64,000 bases of DNA from Radiobacillus kanasensis (GTDB taxonomy: Bacteria > Bacillota > Bacilli > Bacillales > Amphibacillaceae). Positions within the stretch are counted from its first letter, which is position 1. Each line of letters opens with the position of its first letter. The stretch spans positions 3,106,001 through 3,170,000 of the forward strand of contig NZ_CP088020.1 in NCBI RefSeq assembly GCF_021049245.1, given 5' to 3'. A model generated the notes under the pieces. That model ran no database searches. It worked only from the letters and a program-made list of their open reading frames with translations, and was not told where the DNA came from. Positions 34,734 through 43,452 of this stretch are shown one piece after another. The position numbers and the translations under genes are program-made.

Positions 34734-34869
34734 TCCACCCGTTTTTGTCTGTACGGACGAAGGGTGGATTATCATTCACTACGTTCCACAGCGACCGTGC
34801 CTACTGCGGATATACTGTCGAATAGCTGAAGCGTTCCCGCGCTTCGGCTTTCTTAATATATGTTTTATT
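34730..34869 (-). ncRNA. Antisense RNA antitoxin of type I unit 3
   Basis: A minus-strand RNA of about 140 bases is predicted. It would start just after a strong promoter at 34876-34904, with a 5' hairpin (AGC-GAAGCG / CGCTTC-GCT, about 34824-34850). It ends at the hairpin ATAATCCACCC / GGGTGGATTAT (34730-34772), which is followed on this strand by a T-run. It overlaps the 3' end of the toxin frame. The AAGAAA leader followed by a GC hairpin resembles the unit 1 and 2 RNAs. Confidence 0.6.
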
Positions 34870-34875
34870 AAATTA

Positions 34876-34904
34876 ATTATAATGGATTATAGTATTTTTT
34901 GCAA
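34876..34904 (-). promoter_or_regulatory. Promoter of the unit 3 antisense RNA
   Basis: On the minus strand TTGCAA (34899-34904) and a perfect TATAAT (complement of 34876-34881) are exactly 17 bases apart. No protein gene follows in that direction; only the antisense RNA and its terminator do. Confidence 0.7.
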
Positions 34905-35003
34905 AATGTAGTAAGTGAAGGTATTTCGTAGCGAAAATCGATTGATCTACCTCTAATTGCTTAGCAATGTGTGAAGAGTCTTCTCGATTAAGAACGATGG
35001 AAA

Positions 35004-35046
35004 GCATTAAATAGTGGTTGTCCTCCCTACTATTTAATGCTTTTAT
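35004..35046. repeat. Inverted repeat downstream of xynB
   Basis: GCATTAAATAGT and ACTATTTAATGC form a perfect 12-bp stem with a 13-base loop, 18 bp beyond the xynB stop. The T-rich tail lies on the plus strand, so it is a weak terminator for xynB, or a terminator for plus-strand reading. Confidence 0.7.
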
Positions 35047-35063
35047 TTTAGTTAAAACGATTT

Positions 35064-36677
35064 TTAATTGTTTTCTGCTTTGTACACGAAGTAATCAAAA
35101 TCAGCGTGCTTGTGCTCTCCGGAAGTATCCTGACATTGCATCCCTACGAAAGCACCTGTAAAGAATCCGCCACCTTGAATATAGTCATCGGAAAGTTTGT
35201 AGGATTCAAACACGACTGGGATCGTCTCCCATTTATCTCCATCGAAGGAATAAGAATATTGGTACGTATTCGTTTTTACTTCTACACGCAAGTACACATA
35301 CTCCACTTCATCAGGAACAACAATTTCTTTCCCGACTAATGGTTGATCGAACGTAAAGTTGTCACACGTCATCAGTTCCAAAATGCGTCCTTTTTCTTCA
35401 TGCCAAGAAACTTGAAGAGATGTCCAGTTTTGCGTGTTATAGTAATTAACTAACCCAGCAGATTGCTGGAATGTTTCAGGTTGAAAAGCAACTTTCGTCT
35501 CCGCTGTAAAGTTAAAATGCTGCCAACGACGAGCTACATAAGCTTGGGTAAACTTCGAAGTAAGCGACTCTTTCCCATATAAACGTAAGTGACCAGGGTT
35601 ATCTTTTAAGGAAATCGTGTCCTCCCCAAGCGGAATTCTTAACGTTTGGAAGTTCAGGTTTAAGGTTTCTGAATCAAAATCATCTTTTTCTGGGTAATCC
35701 TCTTCCCATACAACTTCTTCAATAGCTGGTCCTTCCACTTCTACAGACGGTTGATTTCCACCCACCACATACGGCCAGTCATTTCTCCACTCTAATCGTT
35801 GGATTGCTGTTTCACGGCCTAAAGGACAGAATCCTCTTGGATCTAACAATGGTTGCCCGTCTCTTGGTAATGGACGACCAGTTAAATGAACGAGGAACCA
35901 CTCATCTGTATGAGTTTGCACGATGGAAGAATGCCCCGCTTTTTGTAAAGGATTTCTCGGATATGGCATTGATGTAATTAACGGATTTTCTGGATGTACT
36001 TCATATGATCCCCATAAATCTTTGGAACGAGCAATCGTTGATTGGTGATCATATTTCGTACCACCTTCAGCTGTTAGCAGATAATAGTAGCCATTCAGTT
36101 TATAAAGGTGTGGTGCTTCTGTTAGCATAACATCTGTTCCTTTAAAAATGACTTTCTTTTCCCCTACCAATTTTTCTTGCTCTACACTATACTCTTGCAG
36201 GACAATGCCATAGAAACTGTGATTTGTTATACGGTGATCCCAAACCATATTGACAAAGTACTTCTTGCCATCATCGTCATGGAATAAGGATGGGTCAAAT
36301 CCTGAGCTATTCATATGGATAGGCTCGGACCACTCTCCATCAATCGTGTCACAAGTAACGAGATAGTTATGGCAATCCTTCCAGCGACCATCGGTTACTT
36401 TTACATCTGTATAGATCAGCCAAAACTTCCCATCGCTATAGGAAAGCGCAGGCGCCCAAATTCCACCCGAATCGGGATTTCCCATCATATTTAATTGGCT
36501 TAATCGATTTAGAGGGCGAGAAATAAGACGCCAGTTTTTTAGATCCTTCGAATGATAAATACCTACACCTGGGAACCACTCAAAGGTTGATACCGCAATA
36601 TAATAATCTTCACCTGCTCTACAAATACTTGGATCTGGGTTGAATCCCGTTAAAATTGGATTTTGAATCGTTGCCAT
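35064..36677 (-). CDS. xynB: GH43 beta-xylosidase XynB
   Basis: A 537-residue cytoplasmic enzyme predicted to release xylose from imported xylo-oligosaccharides. The GH43 five-blade propeller (residues 1-310) has the catalytic base Asp in [15 protein letters not shown], the pKa-tuning Asp in [15 protein letters not shown], and the acid Glu in [19 protein letters not shown]-terminal beta-sandwich (about 330-537) completes the GH43 subfamily 11 form. There is no signal peptide. I start it at 36677, where AAAGGATG precedes the ATG. It follows the two permease genes after a hairpin and completes the xylo-oligosaccharide import unit. Confidence 0.93.
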   Translation of the reverse strand: MATIQNPILTGFNPDPSICRAGEDYYIAVSTFEWFPGVGIYHSKDLKNWRLISRPLNRLSQLNMMGNPDSGGIWAPALSYSDGKFWLIYTDVKVTDGRWKDCHNYLVTCDTIDGEWSEPIHMNSSGFDPSLFHDDDGKKYFVNMVWDHRITNHSFYGIVLQEYSVEQEKLVGEKKVIFKGTDVMLTEAPHLYKLNGYYYLLTAEGGTKYDHQSTIARSKDLWGSYEVHPENPLITSMPYPRNPLQKAGHSSIVQTHTDEWFLVHLTGRPLPRDGQPLLDPRGFCPLGRETAIQRLEWRNDWPYVVGGNQPSVEVEGPAIEEVVWEEDYPEKDDFDSETLNLNFQTLRIPLGEDTISLKDNPGHLRLYGKESLTSKFTQAYVARRWQHFNFTAETKVAFQPETFQQSAGLVNYYNTQNWTSLQVSWHEEKGRILELMTCDNFTFDQPLVGKEIVVPDEVEYVYLRVEVKTNTYQYSYSFDGDKWETIPVVFESYKLSDDYIQGGGFFTGAFVGMQCQDTSGEHKHADFDYFVYKAENN

Positions 36678-36765
36678 TCTTCTCATCCTTTCCATAATAG
36701 AGGTTTTTCAAAGTTATTAAGTTTAGCCGTTGGTATGTAAGCGATATCTTTGATTAGAAAGAAGA

Positions 36766-36797
36766 ACGGCATCCGCTTTATTGTATGCGAATGCCGT
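36766..36797 (-). terminator. Hairpin between the permease genes and xynB
   Basis: ACGGCAT-CGC and GCG-ATGCCGT form a 10-bp stem with one mismatch; only a mixed T/C tail follows on the minus strand. It may attenuate rather than stop transcription into xynB. Confidence 0.6.
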
Positions 36798-36823
36798 AGA
36801 CATATCTAGCTGCCTTAGATGGA

Positions 36824-37645
36824 TTATCCCTTAACAGCGCTCGCAGAAATACCTTCGACAATTTTATTACTAAAGAATAAAAATGCAACTAAAATTGGTA
36901 GGATACTGATTACTAGAGTAGCACCAATTGCACCCCAGTCTGTCATATACTGCCCAATAAAGTTCTGAATCCCAACCGTTAATGTTTTGAATTCATCTGA
37001 ACTGATGAACGTATTCACAAAAACAAATTCATTCCAGTTATAAATCATATTAATGATAACCGTTGTCGACATTACTGGTATGGTCATCGGAAGTATAATA
37101 CGGAAGAACAAGCGGTTAATAGAACAGCCGTCAATAATCGCCGCTTCCTCAATCTCTTTCGGTAACGTGTAATAGAAACCGAGTAAGATCATCATCGTTA
37201 TCGGTAAATTATAAGCTGTGTACGTAATGATAATCGATAATGGATTGTCGATTAAGTTCACCGTTAAGAACATTTTAAACAATGGAATTAGGGCAGAGTG
37301 TATAGGAATCATAAGCCCGACCATAAACAATCCTAAGACAAATGAACTTAGCTTCCATTTCATTCTTGTAATCGCAAAGGTAGCCATACTAGCTAGTAGC
37401 ACAGTAAGAATAATGGCAACCAACGTATACCAAACACTATTAAAGAAATAAACGGCGATGTCTCCTTGCCAAACCTTTACATAGTTTTCCCACTTTAACT
37501 CCTCCGGTAAGGAAAGCGGAGGTGAAGCAAAAATCTCTCTGCTGTCCTTCAAGGAAAAGATCACGAGCCATACAAGAGGGAAAATCTGAAACACCGCTAC
37601 AAGTCCGAGACAAACATATAAAATGGAGTAACCTAATTTATTCAT
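36824..37645 (-). CDS. ABC xylo-oligosaccharide importer permease (MalG type)
   Basis: A 273-residue CUT1 permease with six helices and the EAA loop IEEAAIIDGCSINRLFFRIILP. It ends in the GISASAVKG tail usual for this subunit. The ATG follows AGGAGGGA, and it lies 11 bp after the MalF-type gene. The XylR operator upstream of the unit and the following GH43 gene point to xylo-oligosaccharides as cargo. No ATPase gene accompanies it, which suggests use of a shared MsmX-type ATPase. Confidence 0.9.
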   Translation of the reverse strand: MNKLGYSILYVCLGLVAVFQIFPLVWLVIFSLKDSREIFASPPLSLPEELKWENYVKVWQGDIAVYFFNSVWYTLVAIILTVLLASMATFAITRMKWKLSSFVLGLFMVGLMIPIHSALIPLFKMFLTVNLIDNPLSIIITYTAYNLPITMMILLGFYYTLPKEIEEAAIIDGCSINRLFFRIILPMTIPVMSTTVIINMIYNWNEFVFVNTFISSDEFKTLTVGIQNFIGQYMTDWGAIGATLVISILPILVAFLFFSNKIVEGISASAVKG

Positions 37646-37656
37646 CCTATTCCCTC

Positions 37657-38535
37657 CTAGTACTGAATTTCTTCATCAGTTGCAGTTAGTTTACGGATTA
37701 AAACGGTAACAATTAAGGTGATAATAAGAAGCAAGAACCCTATTGCACTACCATATCCAAAGTCATACGTTGCAAAGGCAAGTTTATACATGTACGAGGC
37801 CATAACCTCACTGGCACCACTTGGTCCTCCACCTGTCATTACATAAATTAAATCGAAGTACTTTAATGAACCTACAATGGCTAAAACAATGGTTACTTTT
37901 ATGACACCCATTATAAGGGGTGCTTTAATTTTATAGGCAATTTGGAAGGCAGAAGCCCCATCAATCTTAGCTGCTTCAATGAGTGAATCTGGTATGTTCT
38001 TTAAAGCAGCATAGTAAATCAAAATATAGAAACCTGCATATTGCCAAAGAATCGGAACAAAAATGGCGAATAGTACAATTTTCGGATCCCCTAACCAAAC
38101 TGGTGGGTTATCAATTCCAAAGAAACCAAGAACACTGTTTAAAATACCGTTTGCTGGGTTATACACTTTAATCCAAAGCTGAGCAATAGCTACGGAAGAA
38201 AGCAACATTGGAATTAAATAGATTTTACGCAGTAAATCTGCACCTTTAATTTTAGATGCTAAAATAAGAGAAATAGCTAAATAGATAATTAGACTTAATG
38301 CTGAAAATATAGCTAGCAAAAACGAGTGATACGCACTTTCCCAAAACTTCGTATCCTGAAGGGCTGTGATATAGTTTTCTAATCCTATGAATTCCATAGC
38401 CCCAATACCGTCCCACTTCATAAGGCCATAATAACCAGTAAGTGCTAGTGGGATATAAATGAGTATGGCAATAAGAATAAGTGCAGGTAAGGTGTAAAGT
38501 GCGATCATCAGCTTATTGGACATCACTTTATTCAT
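37657..38535 (-). CDS. ABC xylo-oligosaccharide importer permease (MalF type)
   Basis: A 292-residue CUT1 permease with six predicted helices. The cytoplasmic loop SLIEAAKIDGASAFQIAYKIKAP is the EAA motif, and VWLGDPKIVLFAI and the C-terminal GGPSGASEVMASYMYKLAF are family landmarks. The ATG at 38535 has a GGAG site 10 bases upstream. It is the first gene of a transcript separate from the binding protein, with its own operator-bearing promoter about 180 bp upstream. It pairs with the downstream MalG-type subunit. Confidence 0.9.
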   Translation of the reverse strand: MNKVMSNKLMIALYTLPALILIAILIYIPLALTGYYGLMKWDGIGAMEFIGLENYITALQDTKFWESAYHSFLLAIFSALSLIIYLAISLILASKIKGADLLRKIYLIPMLLSSVAIAQLWIKVYNPANGILNSVLGFFGIDNPPVWLGDPKIVLFAIFVPILWQYAGFYILIYYAALKNIPDSLIEAAKIDGASAFQIAYKIKAPLIMGVIKVTIVLAIVGSLKYFDLIYVMTGGGPSGASEVMASYMYKLAFATYDFGYGSAIGFLLLIITLIVTVLIRKLTATDEEIQY

Positions 38536-38713
38536 ATCATTTCATCTCCAAATCGTTTGTTGCGCTACAAAGGAAGTAGATTCCTTTTTCGCACGGAATA
38601 AGTATTTATAGAAAAATTATAAACCTATCATCAAAGAGTATTAGTTGTAACCGTTTTCTTTTTATAGACTATCAACCCCTTGATAATAAGTTCATCCCTA
38701 ATATCTTAAATTT

Positions 38714-38752
38714 AGAATATCAAATAACACCTCGTTTGTCTAGTCGATAAAC
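38714..38752 (-). promoter_or_regulatory. Permease-operon promoter with XylR operator
   Basis: On the minus strand a -35 TAGACA (complement of 38737-38742) and a -10 TATTCT (complement of 38714-38719) are 17 bases apart. The palindrome GTTTGTC-N5-GATAAAC (38734-38752) covers the -35, as in the xylA promoter. A weaker cre-like TTTATACGCTTTCA lies at 38771-38784. Confidence 0.72.
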
Positions 38753-38908
38753 TAAGTTTTATAACAAAAATTTATACGCTTTCATGATAGAAAAGCTACG
38801 GAGACTACTTTGTCCTTTTAAAAAAGAAACGGAACGATTTATTTTCTCTGTATCCTTTTTACTATATCGAGAAGATCATGGAACAGACTAATTTATAGAT
38901 TTTCTTAC

Positions 38909-38946
38909 AGAAAAAAGGATAACCCTCTTGTTTCAGGGTTATCCTT
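38909..38946 (-). terminator. Terminator after the xylo-oligosaccharide binding-protein gene
   Basis: AAGGATAACCCT pairs perfectly with AGGGTTATCCTT, followed on the minus strand by a T-run. It separates the binding-protein gene from the permease transcript, which has its own promoter. The rest of the 428-bp interval shows no gene. Confidence 0.88.
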
Positions 38947-38963
38947 CTTTTGTTTTCCAAATC

Positions 38964-40292
38964 TTATTCTTCTGCAGCTAATGCTTCTTCTTGAACTTTC
39001 GCGAACTCTTCTGGTGTCATCTCTCCACCGAATAGAGTTTGGATAGCATCCAAGTGAACTTGAGCTACTTCAGGGCTCATTTGAACGTCAGCAAACAAAG
39101 TAATGTTTGTTGCGTTGTTTAGTTCATCAAGTACATCAATGTACATTTGTGGAAGTTCCACTGCTGAAGTATCTACTTTCGTAGCCGGGATTACACCAGC
39201 TTCTGTTACAGCTTGTTGTCCCCATTGCTCTACGAAGAATTTAGTGAAGTCTTTTGCTTCTTCTTTTACGTCAGAGTTTTCTGCTACGAATAAACCAACA
39301 CCAGGTCCACCAACCCAGCTGTTCAAGTCTCCTTGACCATCTACAGTAGGGAAGTTAAAGAATCCTACAGAATCTCTGAACTCTTGTGGAACGTCCGTAT
39401 TTGTTGTGTAGTTAGGTAAATCCCAAGATCCGATTAGATACATTGCTGCTTGACCATTCATGAACAAGCTTTTTGCTTCTTGGTCAGATAAAGCGTTGTA
39501 CCCTTCGTTAAAGGCACCTAAATCTACTAAAGTTTGAATTTCTTCTGCTGCTTTTACTAGAGCAGGATCTTCAAAGGAACCAGAACGGTCTATTGCTTTT
39601 GTTAATGTTTCAGCACCACCGATACGATCCGCTAAGTACATATACCATAGAGAACCAGTCCAACGGTCTTTGTTACCAAGAGCAATTGGTTCTACACCGT
39701 TCTCTTTTAATGTAGTAACTACATTTTTGAAGTCTTCATACGTTTTCGGTACTTCTAGTCCATTTTCTTCAAAGATAGCTTTGTTATAGAAAATTGGAGC
39801 AATGTTTAACTCAAGTGGAAGACCGTACGTATTACCATCGATTGCATAAGCTTCTGTTGTTCCAGAAACGAATTTATCTTGTAGTCCACCTTCTAACACA
39901 TCATTTAATGGAGCAAATAGATTTCCATCTACATATGGAGTTAAGAAACCTGCGGCCCAAGTCATCCCAACGTCTGGAAGTTTACCAGAAGAAGATAGAA
40001 CTTTTAGCTTCTCTTTGTATTGCTCGTTTCCTAGAATCTCTAATTCTACTTTTACATCTGGGTTGTCAGATTCATATTGGTCTACAATCTTATTAACGAT
40101 TTCAAAGTGGTCTTTAGAGCTTCCTTCTGGCCATAAGTGCATGAATTCAATTGTTTTCTTATCACCGCTGTCACCGCTATCATCAGATGCTCCCTCTTCA
40201 TCTCCACCACCGGAACAACCTGCTAGCACTAGCAATACTGCAGCTAACATAGAAAACCAAAGCGCTACTGTTTTCTTTTTCAACATACTCAT
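38964..40292 (-). CDS. ABC xylo-oligosaccharide-binding lipoprotein
   Basis: A 442-residue family-1 solute-binding protein. Its signal peptide ends in the lipobox VLAGC (about residue 26), with a Gly/Asp/Ser-rich linker after it. The body begins IEFMHLWPEGSSKDH and carries LPLELNIAPIFYNKAIFEE, FMNGQAAMYLIGSWDLP and GGPGVGLFVAEN blocks. The start could be 40292 or 40286 (both ATG; AAGGGGG lies 4 or 10 bases away). It is monocistronic with a strong terminator, so it can be made in excess over the permeases. The promoter has the XylR palindrome and two cre sites. Confidence 0.9.
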   Translation of the reverse strand: MSMLKKKTVALWFSMLAAVLLVLAGCSGGGDEEGASDDSGDSGDKKTIEFMHLWPEGSSKDHFEIVNKIVDQYESDNPDVKVELEILGNEQYKEKLKVLSSSGKLPDVGMTWAAGFLTPYVDGNLFAPLNDVLEGGLQDKFVSGTTEAYAIDGNTYGLPLELNIAPIFYNKAIFEENGLEVPKTYEDFKNVVTTLKENGVEPIALGNKDRWTGSLWYMYLADRIGGAETLTKAIDRSGSFEDPALVKAAEEIQTLVDLGAFNEGYNALSDQEAKSLFMNGQAAMYLIGSWDLPNYTTNTDVPQEFRDSVGFFNFPTVDGQGDLNSWVGGPGVGLFVAENSDVKEEAKDFTKFFVEQWGQQAVTEAGVIPATKVDTSAVELPQMYIDVLDELNNATNITLFADVQMSPEVAQVHLDAIQTLFGGEMTPEEFAKVQEEALAAEE

Positions 40293-40309
40293 TAAACCCC
40301 CTTAGGTTT

Positions 40310-40336
40310 TGAAAGCGCTAAATGAAAACGCTTTAA
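40310..40336. promoter_or_regulatory. Two overlapping cre sites before the binding-protein gene
   Basis: TGAAAACGCTTTAA (40323-40336) matches the cre consensus at all but one position, and TGAAAGCGCTAAAT (40310-40323) is a second, weaker copy sharing one base. Both lie between the -10 box and the start codon, a roadblock position for CcpA. Confidence 0.7.
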
Positions 40337-40352
40337 TGTTTATTTCTTTTAT

Positions 40353-40391
40353 AGAATAGCAAATAATTTCATGTTTGTCTACTGGACAAAC
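40353..40391 (-). promoter_or_regulatory. Binding-protein promoter with perfect XylR palindrome
   Basis: GTTTGTC-TACTG-GACAAAC at 40373-40391 is a perfect 7-5-7 palindrome. It covers the -35 TAGACA (complement of 40376-40381); the -10 TATTCT is the complement of 40353-40358, with a 17-base spacer. It is the best of three copies and defines the likely operator. Confidence 0.78.
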
Positions 40392-40767
40392 AAAGTTTAT
40401 AATATAAATTATATTAAAAAAGTCTTGTGAGGATTGGCATGCTTTTCCCTAGAAGGAATACGTTTACCCATATGAATCTAGGAAAAGAGTGCTATAATGG
40501 TGATAAAAATTTATTATTCATCATTTATAAAATCACAAAATCCTCCTAACTTTTTAAATAGTAAGTTGTAACTTCAAAGAAGTCTCTTCCCCGTTTTATA
40601 GGAGGAAATTCTATTCGAATGAGTGTTCTAATACTCAGGATAGAATACGTTAAAGAGTTCAAAGTGATCATAACCGGACTTTTTGAGTATCTTATTTATG
40701 GTGTAAATGAAATCGATTGCAATTTAAGGAACAACTCAACTAAATGATGAAAGCAGAGGAGAACGTG
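40392..40767 (+). promoter_or_regulatory. xylR upstream region with a cre site
   Basis: No supported gene. TATAAT at 40493-40498 is a possible -10 without a good -35. TGAAATCGATTGCA at 40708-40721 fits the cre pattern at every fixed position and lies about 50 bp before xylR, suggesting CcpA control of the repressor gene. No XylR palindrome is present here. Confidence 0.5.
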
Positions 40768-41967
40768 ATGAACATGGAGATGAATCAGACGTGGAATCAA
40801 TACGTCGTAAAAAAAGGAAACAAGTCAATTGTGTTAGAAAAAATTATCGAGTCCTCCCCTATTTCGCGTGCAGATATCGCACAGCAAACAGGGTTAAATA
40901 AAGGAACTGTTTCTTCCTTGGTAAGTGAACTGTTGGATGAACAACTCATTTATGAATCTGGCCCAGGAGAATCTAGTGGTGGTAGAAGGCCGGTTATGTT
41001 GCTGTTTAATCAGGTTGCTGGATATTCAATTGGGATTGACCTTGGTGTAAACTATCTACTTGGAATACTAGTGGATTTACAAGGAAATATTGTTACCGAG
41101 ACGAAAATCAACTATAACCAATTAACCTATCAGGAAATAGAAAGTAAGCTTTTTGAAGTGGTCGATCAATTGACCGCATCCGCACCACCCAGTCCTTATG
41201 GGATCGTCGGCATCGGTGTTGGAGTACCAGGTACTGTAAACAACCATGGAGAAGTGATGCTTGCCCCTAACTTAGGTTGGAAAAATGTTCACTTAAAATC
41301 AATCCTAGAAAGAAAATACGATATTCCTATCACAATCGTGAACGAAGCGAATGCCGGTGCTTATGGCGAGAAGCGATTCGGCGCTGGGCTCAAATACGAT
41401 AACATTGTCTATATTAGTGCGGGTATAGGGATTGGTGTTGGCTTAATATTAGATGGAAAGCTTTATACTGGAAGCCAAGGCTTTTCCGGAGAGCTTGGAC
41501 ACATGACCATCCAAGTGGACGGGAAAAAATGTCGTTGCGGAAACGAAGGCTGCTGGGAATTGTATGCTTCGGAGCAAGCATTATTGAATCAAGCAAAGGA
41601 ACTAGGCTTGACCGATGGGAAAGAGTGTCAGCTAGACGACTTAATAGAGCTAGCTAAAGATGGAGACAAACAAGCCATTGAATTATTCCAAAAAGTTGGA
41701 GATTACCTAGGAGTGGGAATTAATAACGTTATTAATATCTTCAATCCAGAGCAAATCGTGATTGGCAATCAATTAGCCGCTACGAAGGAATGGATCCTAG
41801 ATCCGCTTAACGAACGAATAACAATTAATACACTTTGGTATCAGCAAAATGGCATTGATATTCATTTTTCCAAACTTGGTATCTACCCTGCGGCATTGGG
41901 AGTATCAGCGTTATCATCCGAAAATTTTCTTAATGTTGATTTGGAGAAAAAAGCAATAGAAGTTTAA
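40768..41967 (+). CDS. xylR: Xylose repressor XylR (ROK family)
   Basis: A 399-residue repressor. The N-terminal winged helix is at residues about 15-75 (SPISRADIAQQTGLNKGTVS, then SSGGRRPVML). The ROK sugar-binding domain follows, with IGIDLGVNYLLGILVD, GVGVPGTVNN and the zinc motif CRCGNEGCWELY. XylR leaves its operator on binding xylose. I start it at 40768, with AGAGGAG 6 bases upstream; an ATG at 40744 lies before the site. It is transcribed divergently from the binding-protein gene. Three matching palindromes nearby are its probable targets. Confidence 0.9.
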   Translation: MNMEMNQTWNQYVVKKGNKSIVLEKIIESSPISRADIAQQTGLNKGTVSSLVSELLDEQLIYESGPGESSGGRRPVMLLFNQVAGYSIGIDLGVNYLLGILVDLQGNIVTETKINYNQLTYQEIESKLFEVVDQLTASAPPSPYGIVGIGVGVPGTVNNHGEVMLAPNLGWKNVHLKSILERKYDIPITIVNEANAGAYGEKRFGAGLKYDNIVYISAGIGIGVGLILDGKLYTGSQGFSGELGHMTIQVDGKKCRCGNEGCWELYASEQALLNQAKELGLTDGKECQLDDLIELAKDGDKQAIELFQKVGDYLGVGINNVINIFNPEQIVIGNQLAATKEWILDPLNERITINTLWYQQNGIDIHFSKLGIYPAALGVSALSSENFLNVDLEKKAIEV

Positions 41968-41982
41968 TGTTTAGGTGTGAGA

Positions 41983-42011
41983 GCGCAGGCCGTGTATGGC
42001 CTGCGTTTTTT
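41983..42011 (+). terminator. xylR terminator
   Basis: CGCAGGCC and GGCCTGCG form a perfect 8-bp GC-rich stem followed by TTTTTT. Confidence 0.9.
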
Positions 42012-42035
42012 GTTGGTGGTCTTGGGTGTGGTCGG

Positions 42036-42195
42036 AATTTTATTGGCGCTCACGGGCTGGATATTGGCGCTCGGACCTCTTTTTCCGGCGCTTCCACTTT
42101 TTCCGGCGTTCCGAGGCCAGATTCCGGCGTTTTTTCTCTTTTTCCGGCGGTCTGCCTGATATTCCGGCGCTCAGACCACATTTTCCGGCGATCCA
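42036..42195 (-). repeat. Periodic repeat array 1, eight units of about 21 bp
   Basis: Read on the minus strand, CGCCGGAAAA or a variant (CGCCGGAATA, CGCCAATA) recurs eight times. On the plus strand the GGCG of each unit ends at 42048, 42069, 42090, 42108, 42129, 42149, 42169 and 42190, giving steps of 21, 21, 18, 21, 20, 20 and 21. The intervening bases differ. The array is GC-rich against AT-rich surroundings and lies exactly between the xylR and xynA terminators. Confidence 0.85.
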
Positions 42196-42219
42196 CCCGC
42201 CCCAAATACCCAGAACCAA

Positions 42220-42254
42220 CAAAAATGCTGTCCCCCCAAAAGGGAAACAGCATT
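42220..42254 (-). terminator. xynA terminator
   Basis: On the minus strand AATGCTGT-TCCC and GGGGG-ACAGCATT form a long stem, followed by TTTTTG, 8 bp after the xynA stop. Confidence 0.88.
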
Positions 42255-42261
42255 CCTCCAA

Positions 42262-43425
42262 TCAATCTAACATATCCACGATACCCCAGTATGCAGGCTT
42301 CACGTTGTAGTAAGGATCAAATGGCATCGGAGCGTCTTTACCAGGTACCTCTTGATCATCAAATCGGTCATCTAACCAAGTCTTATCATCCGCAACTCCC
42401 CACAAAGTAACGTTACTGATTTGATCATCCATTTCTTCGAAAAGATCAAATAGCTCTTCGTAACGTTGGCCTTGTAAATTTAGAATTTCTTGAGGGATTT
42501 CTTCGTAAGACTTGTACTCGCCAGATGGCGGATATGGATAAACACTCATGTCCAGTTCTGTGATTTGGTTATCTAGACCAAGACCTGAGAATAATTCGAT
42601 TGATTCACGGATAGAATCAATGCTTGGCCAGTCTACATTAATATGGGTTTGATGCCCCACTCCATCGATTGGAACACCTTGATCCAATAATTCTTTTACT
42701 AGATCATATAAGTATTCTCTCTTCGGCGACTCATTTGTATTGTAGTCATTGATGTAAAGCATGGCATCTTCGCCGGCGAATTTTCTAGTTGTTTCAAAGG
42801 CCACTTTAATATAGTCTGTTCCCGTGATTTGATACCATTTCGATTCACGAAGCCCTCTGTCATTGGACGCATATGGATCAATTACTTCATTGACAACATC
42901 CCACGCATCGACTTCATCTCGGTATCTTTTGACAACCTTTTTAATATGCTTTTCTAATCTTTTAAGTAACAACTTTTTGTTCTTTTCACGTTGCTTAGGG
43001 TCCGTTTCATCCACCATTTCGTTCCCTTTTTTGTCCTTGAAGAACCAATCTGGTACTTGATTATGCCAAACTAATGTATGAAAGCGTAAATCCATATCGT
43101 GCTCTTCGGCGAATTCTACGATTTTGTCTGCCGGTTCCCAGTTAAACTTGCCTTCCTCTGGTTGTAAGGAAATAGGTTTCATGACGTTTTCGGCCACGAT
43201 ACTGTTATAGTGTTTTTTGACTATTTCCCCTTCTACTCCTTCCAGTTGCTCAGGCTCTACCGCTACCCCAACCGGAAAAGAATCCTCATAAAAAGAATGA
43301 ATAGACGGAACCTCTAGTGCACTTATCGGTTCCTCCTGTGCTGAAACAGGATTCATGCCAACGGGTACCAATAAACTTAATGCTAATCCTGTTACAAGTG
43401 ATTTTTTCAACTTTCCTTTTGCCAT
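42262..43425 (-). CDS. xynA: Secreted endo-1,4-beta-xylanase XynA (GH10)
   Basis: A 387-residue exported xylanase that cuts xylan into oligosaccharides for the adjacent importer. The signal peptide (MAKGKLKKSLVTGLALSLL, cleavage near VSAQE) leads into a single GH10 barrel. The acid-base Glu lies in WDVVNEVIDPYA and the nucleophile Glu in ITELDMSVYPYP; HTLVWHNQVPDWFF is the substrate-cleft block. There is no binding module. I start it at 43425, where GGGAG is 9 bases upstream, giving a clean signal peptide; a TTG at 43467 is also possible. Confidence 0.92.
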   Translation of the reverse strand: MAKGKLKKSLVTGLALSLLVPVGMNPVSAQEEPISALEVPSIHSFYEDSFPVGVAVEPEQLEGVEGEIVKKHYNSIVAENVMKPISLQPEEGKFNWEPADKIVEFAEEHDMDLRFHTLVWHNQVPDWFFKDKKGNEMVDETDPKQREKNKKLLLKRLEKHIKKVVKRYRDEVDAWDVVNEVIDPYASNDRGLRESKWYQITGTDYIKVAFETTRKFAGEDAMLYINDYNTNESPKREYLYDLVKELLDQGVPIDGVGHQTHINVDWPSIDSIRESIELFSGLGLDNQITELDMSVYPYPPSGEYKSYEEIPQEILNLQGQRYEELFDLFEEMDDQISNVTLWGVADDKTWLDDRFDDQEVPGKDAPMPFDPYYNVKPAYWGIVDMLD

Positions 43426-43452
43426 CTCTCCATCTCCCATCCCTTGTTTATT

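Noticed and set aside
34873..35007. 44-codon minus-strand frame downstream of xynB
   Set aside because: GGAGG is about 14 bases from the ATG and lies in a hairpin loop, and the frame contains the antisense-RNA promoter. No family was recognised.
40619..40747. 42-codon frame upstream of xylR as a leader peptide
   Set aside because: GGAGG is 13 bases from the ATG, the protein resembles nothing, and it covers a cre site; probably chance.
42036..42195. CRISPR array
   Set aside because: The period is 18-21 bp with a core of about 10 bp; there are no 24-37 bp identical repeats, no spacers of constant length and no cas genes.
41977..42310. Open reading frames on both strands across the repeat array
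   Set aside because: The frames are open only because the array is GC-rich and stop-poor; they have no ribosome sites and translate into low-complexity repeats.
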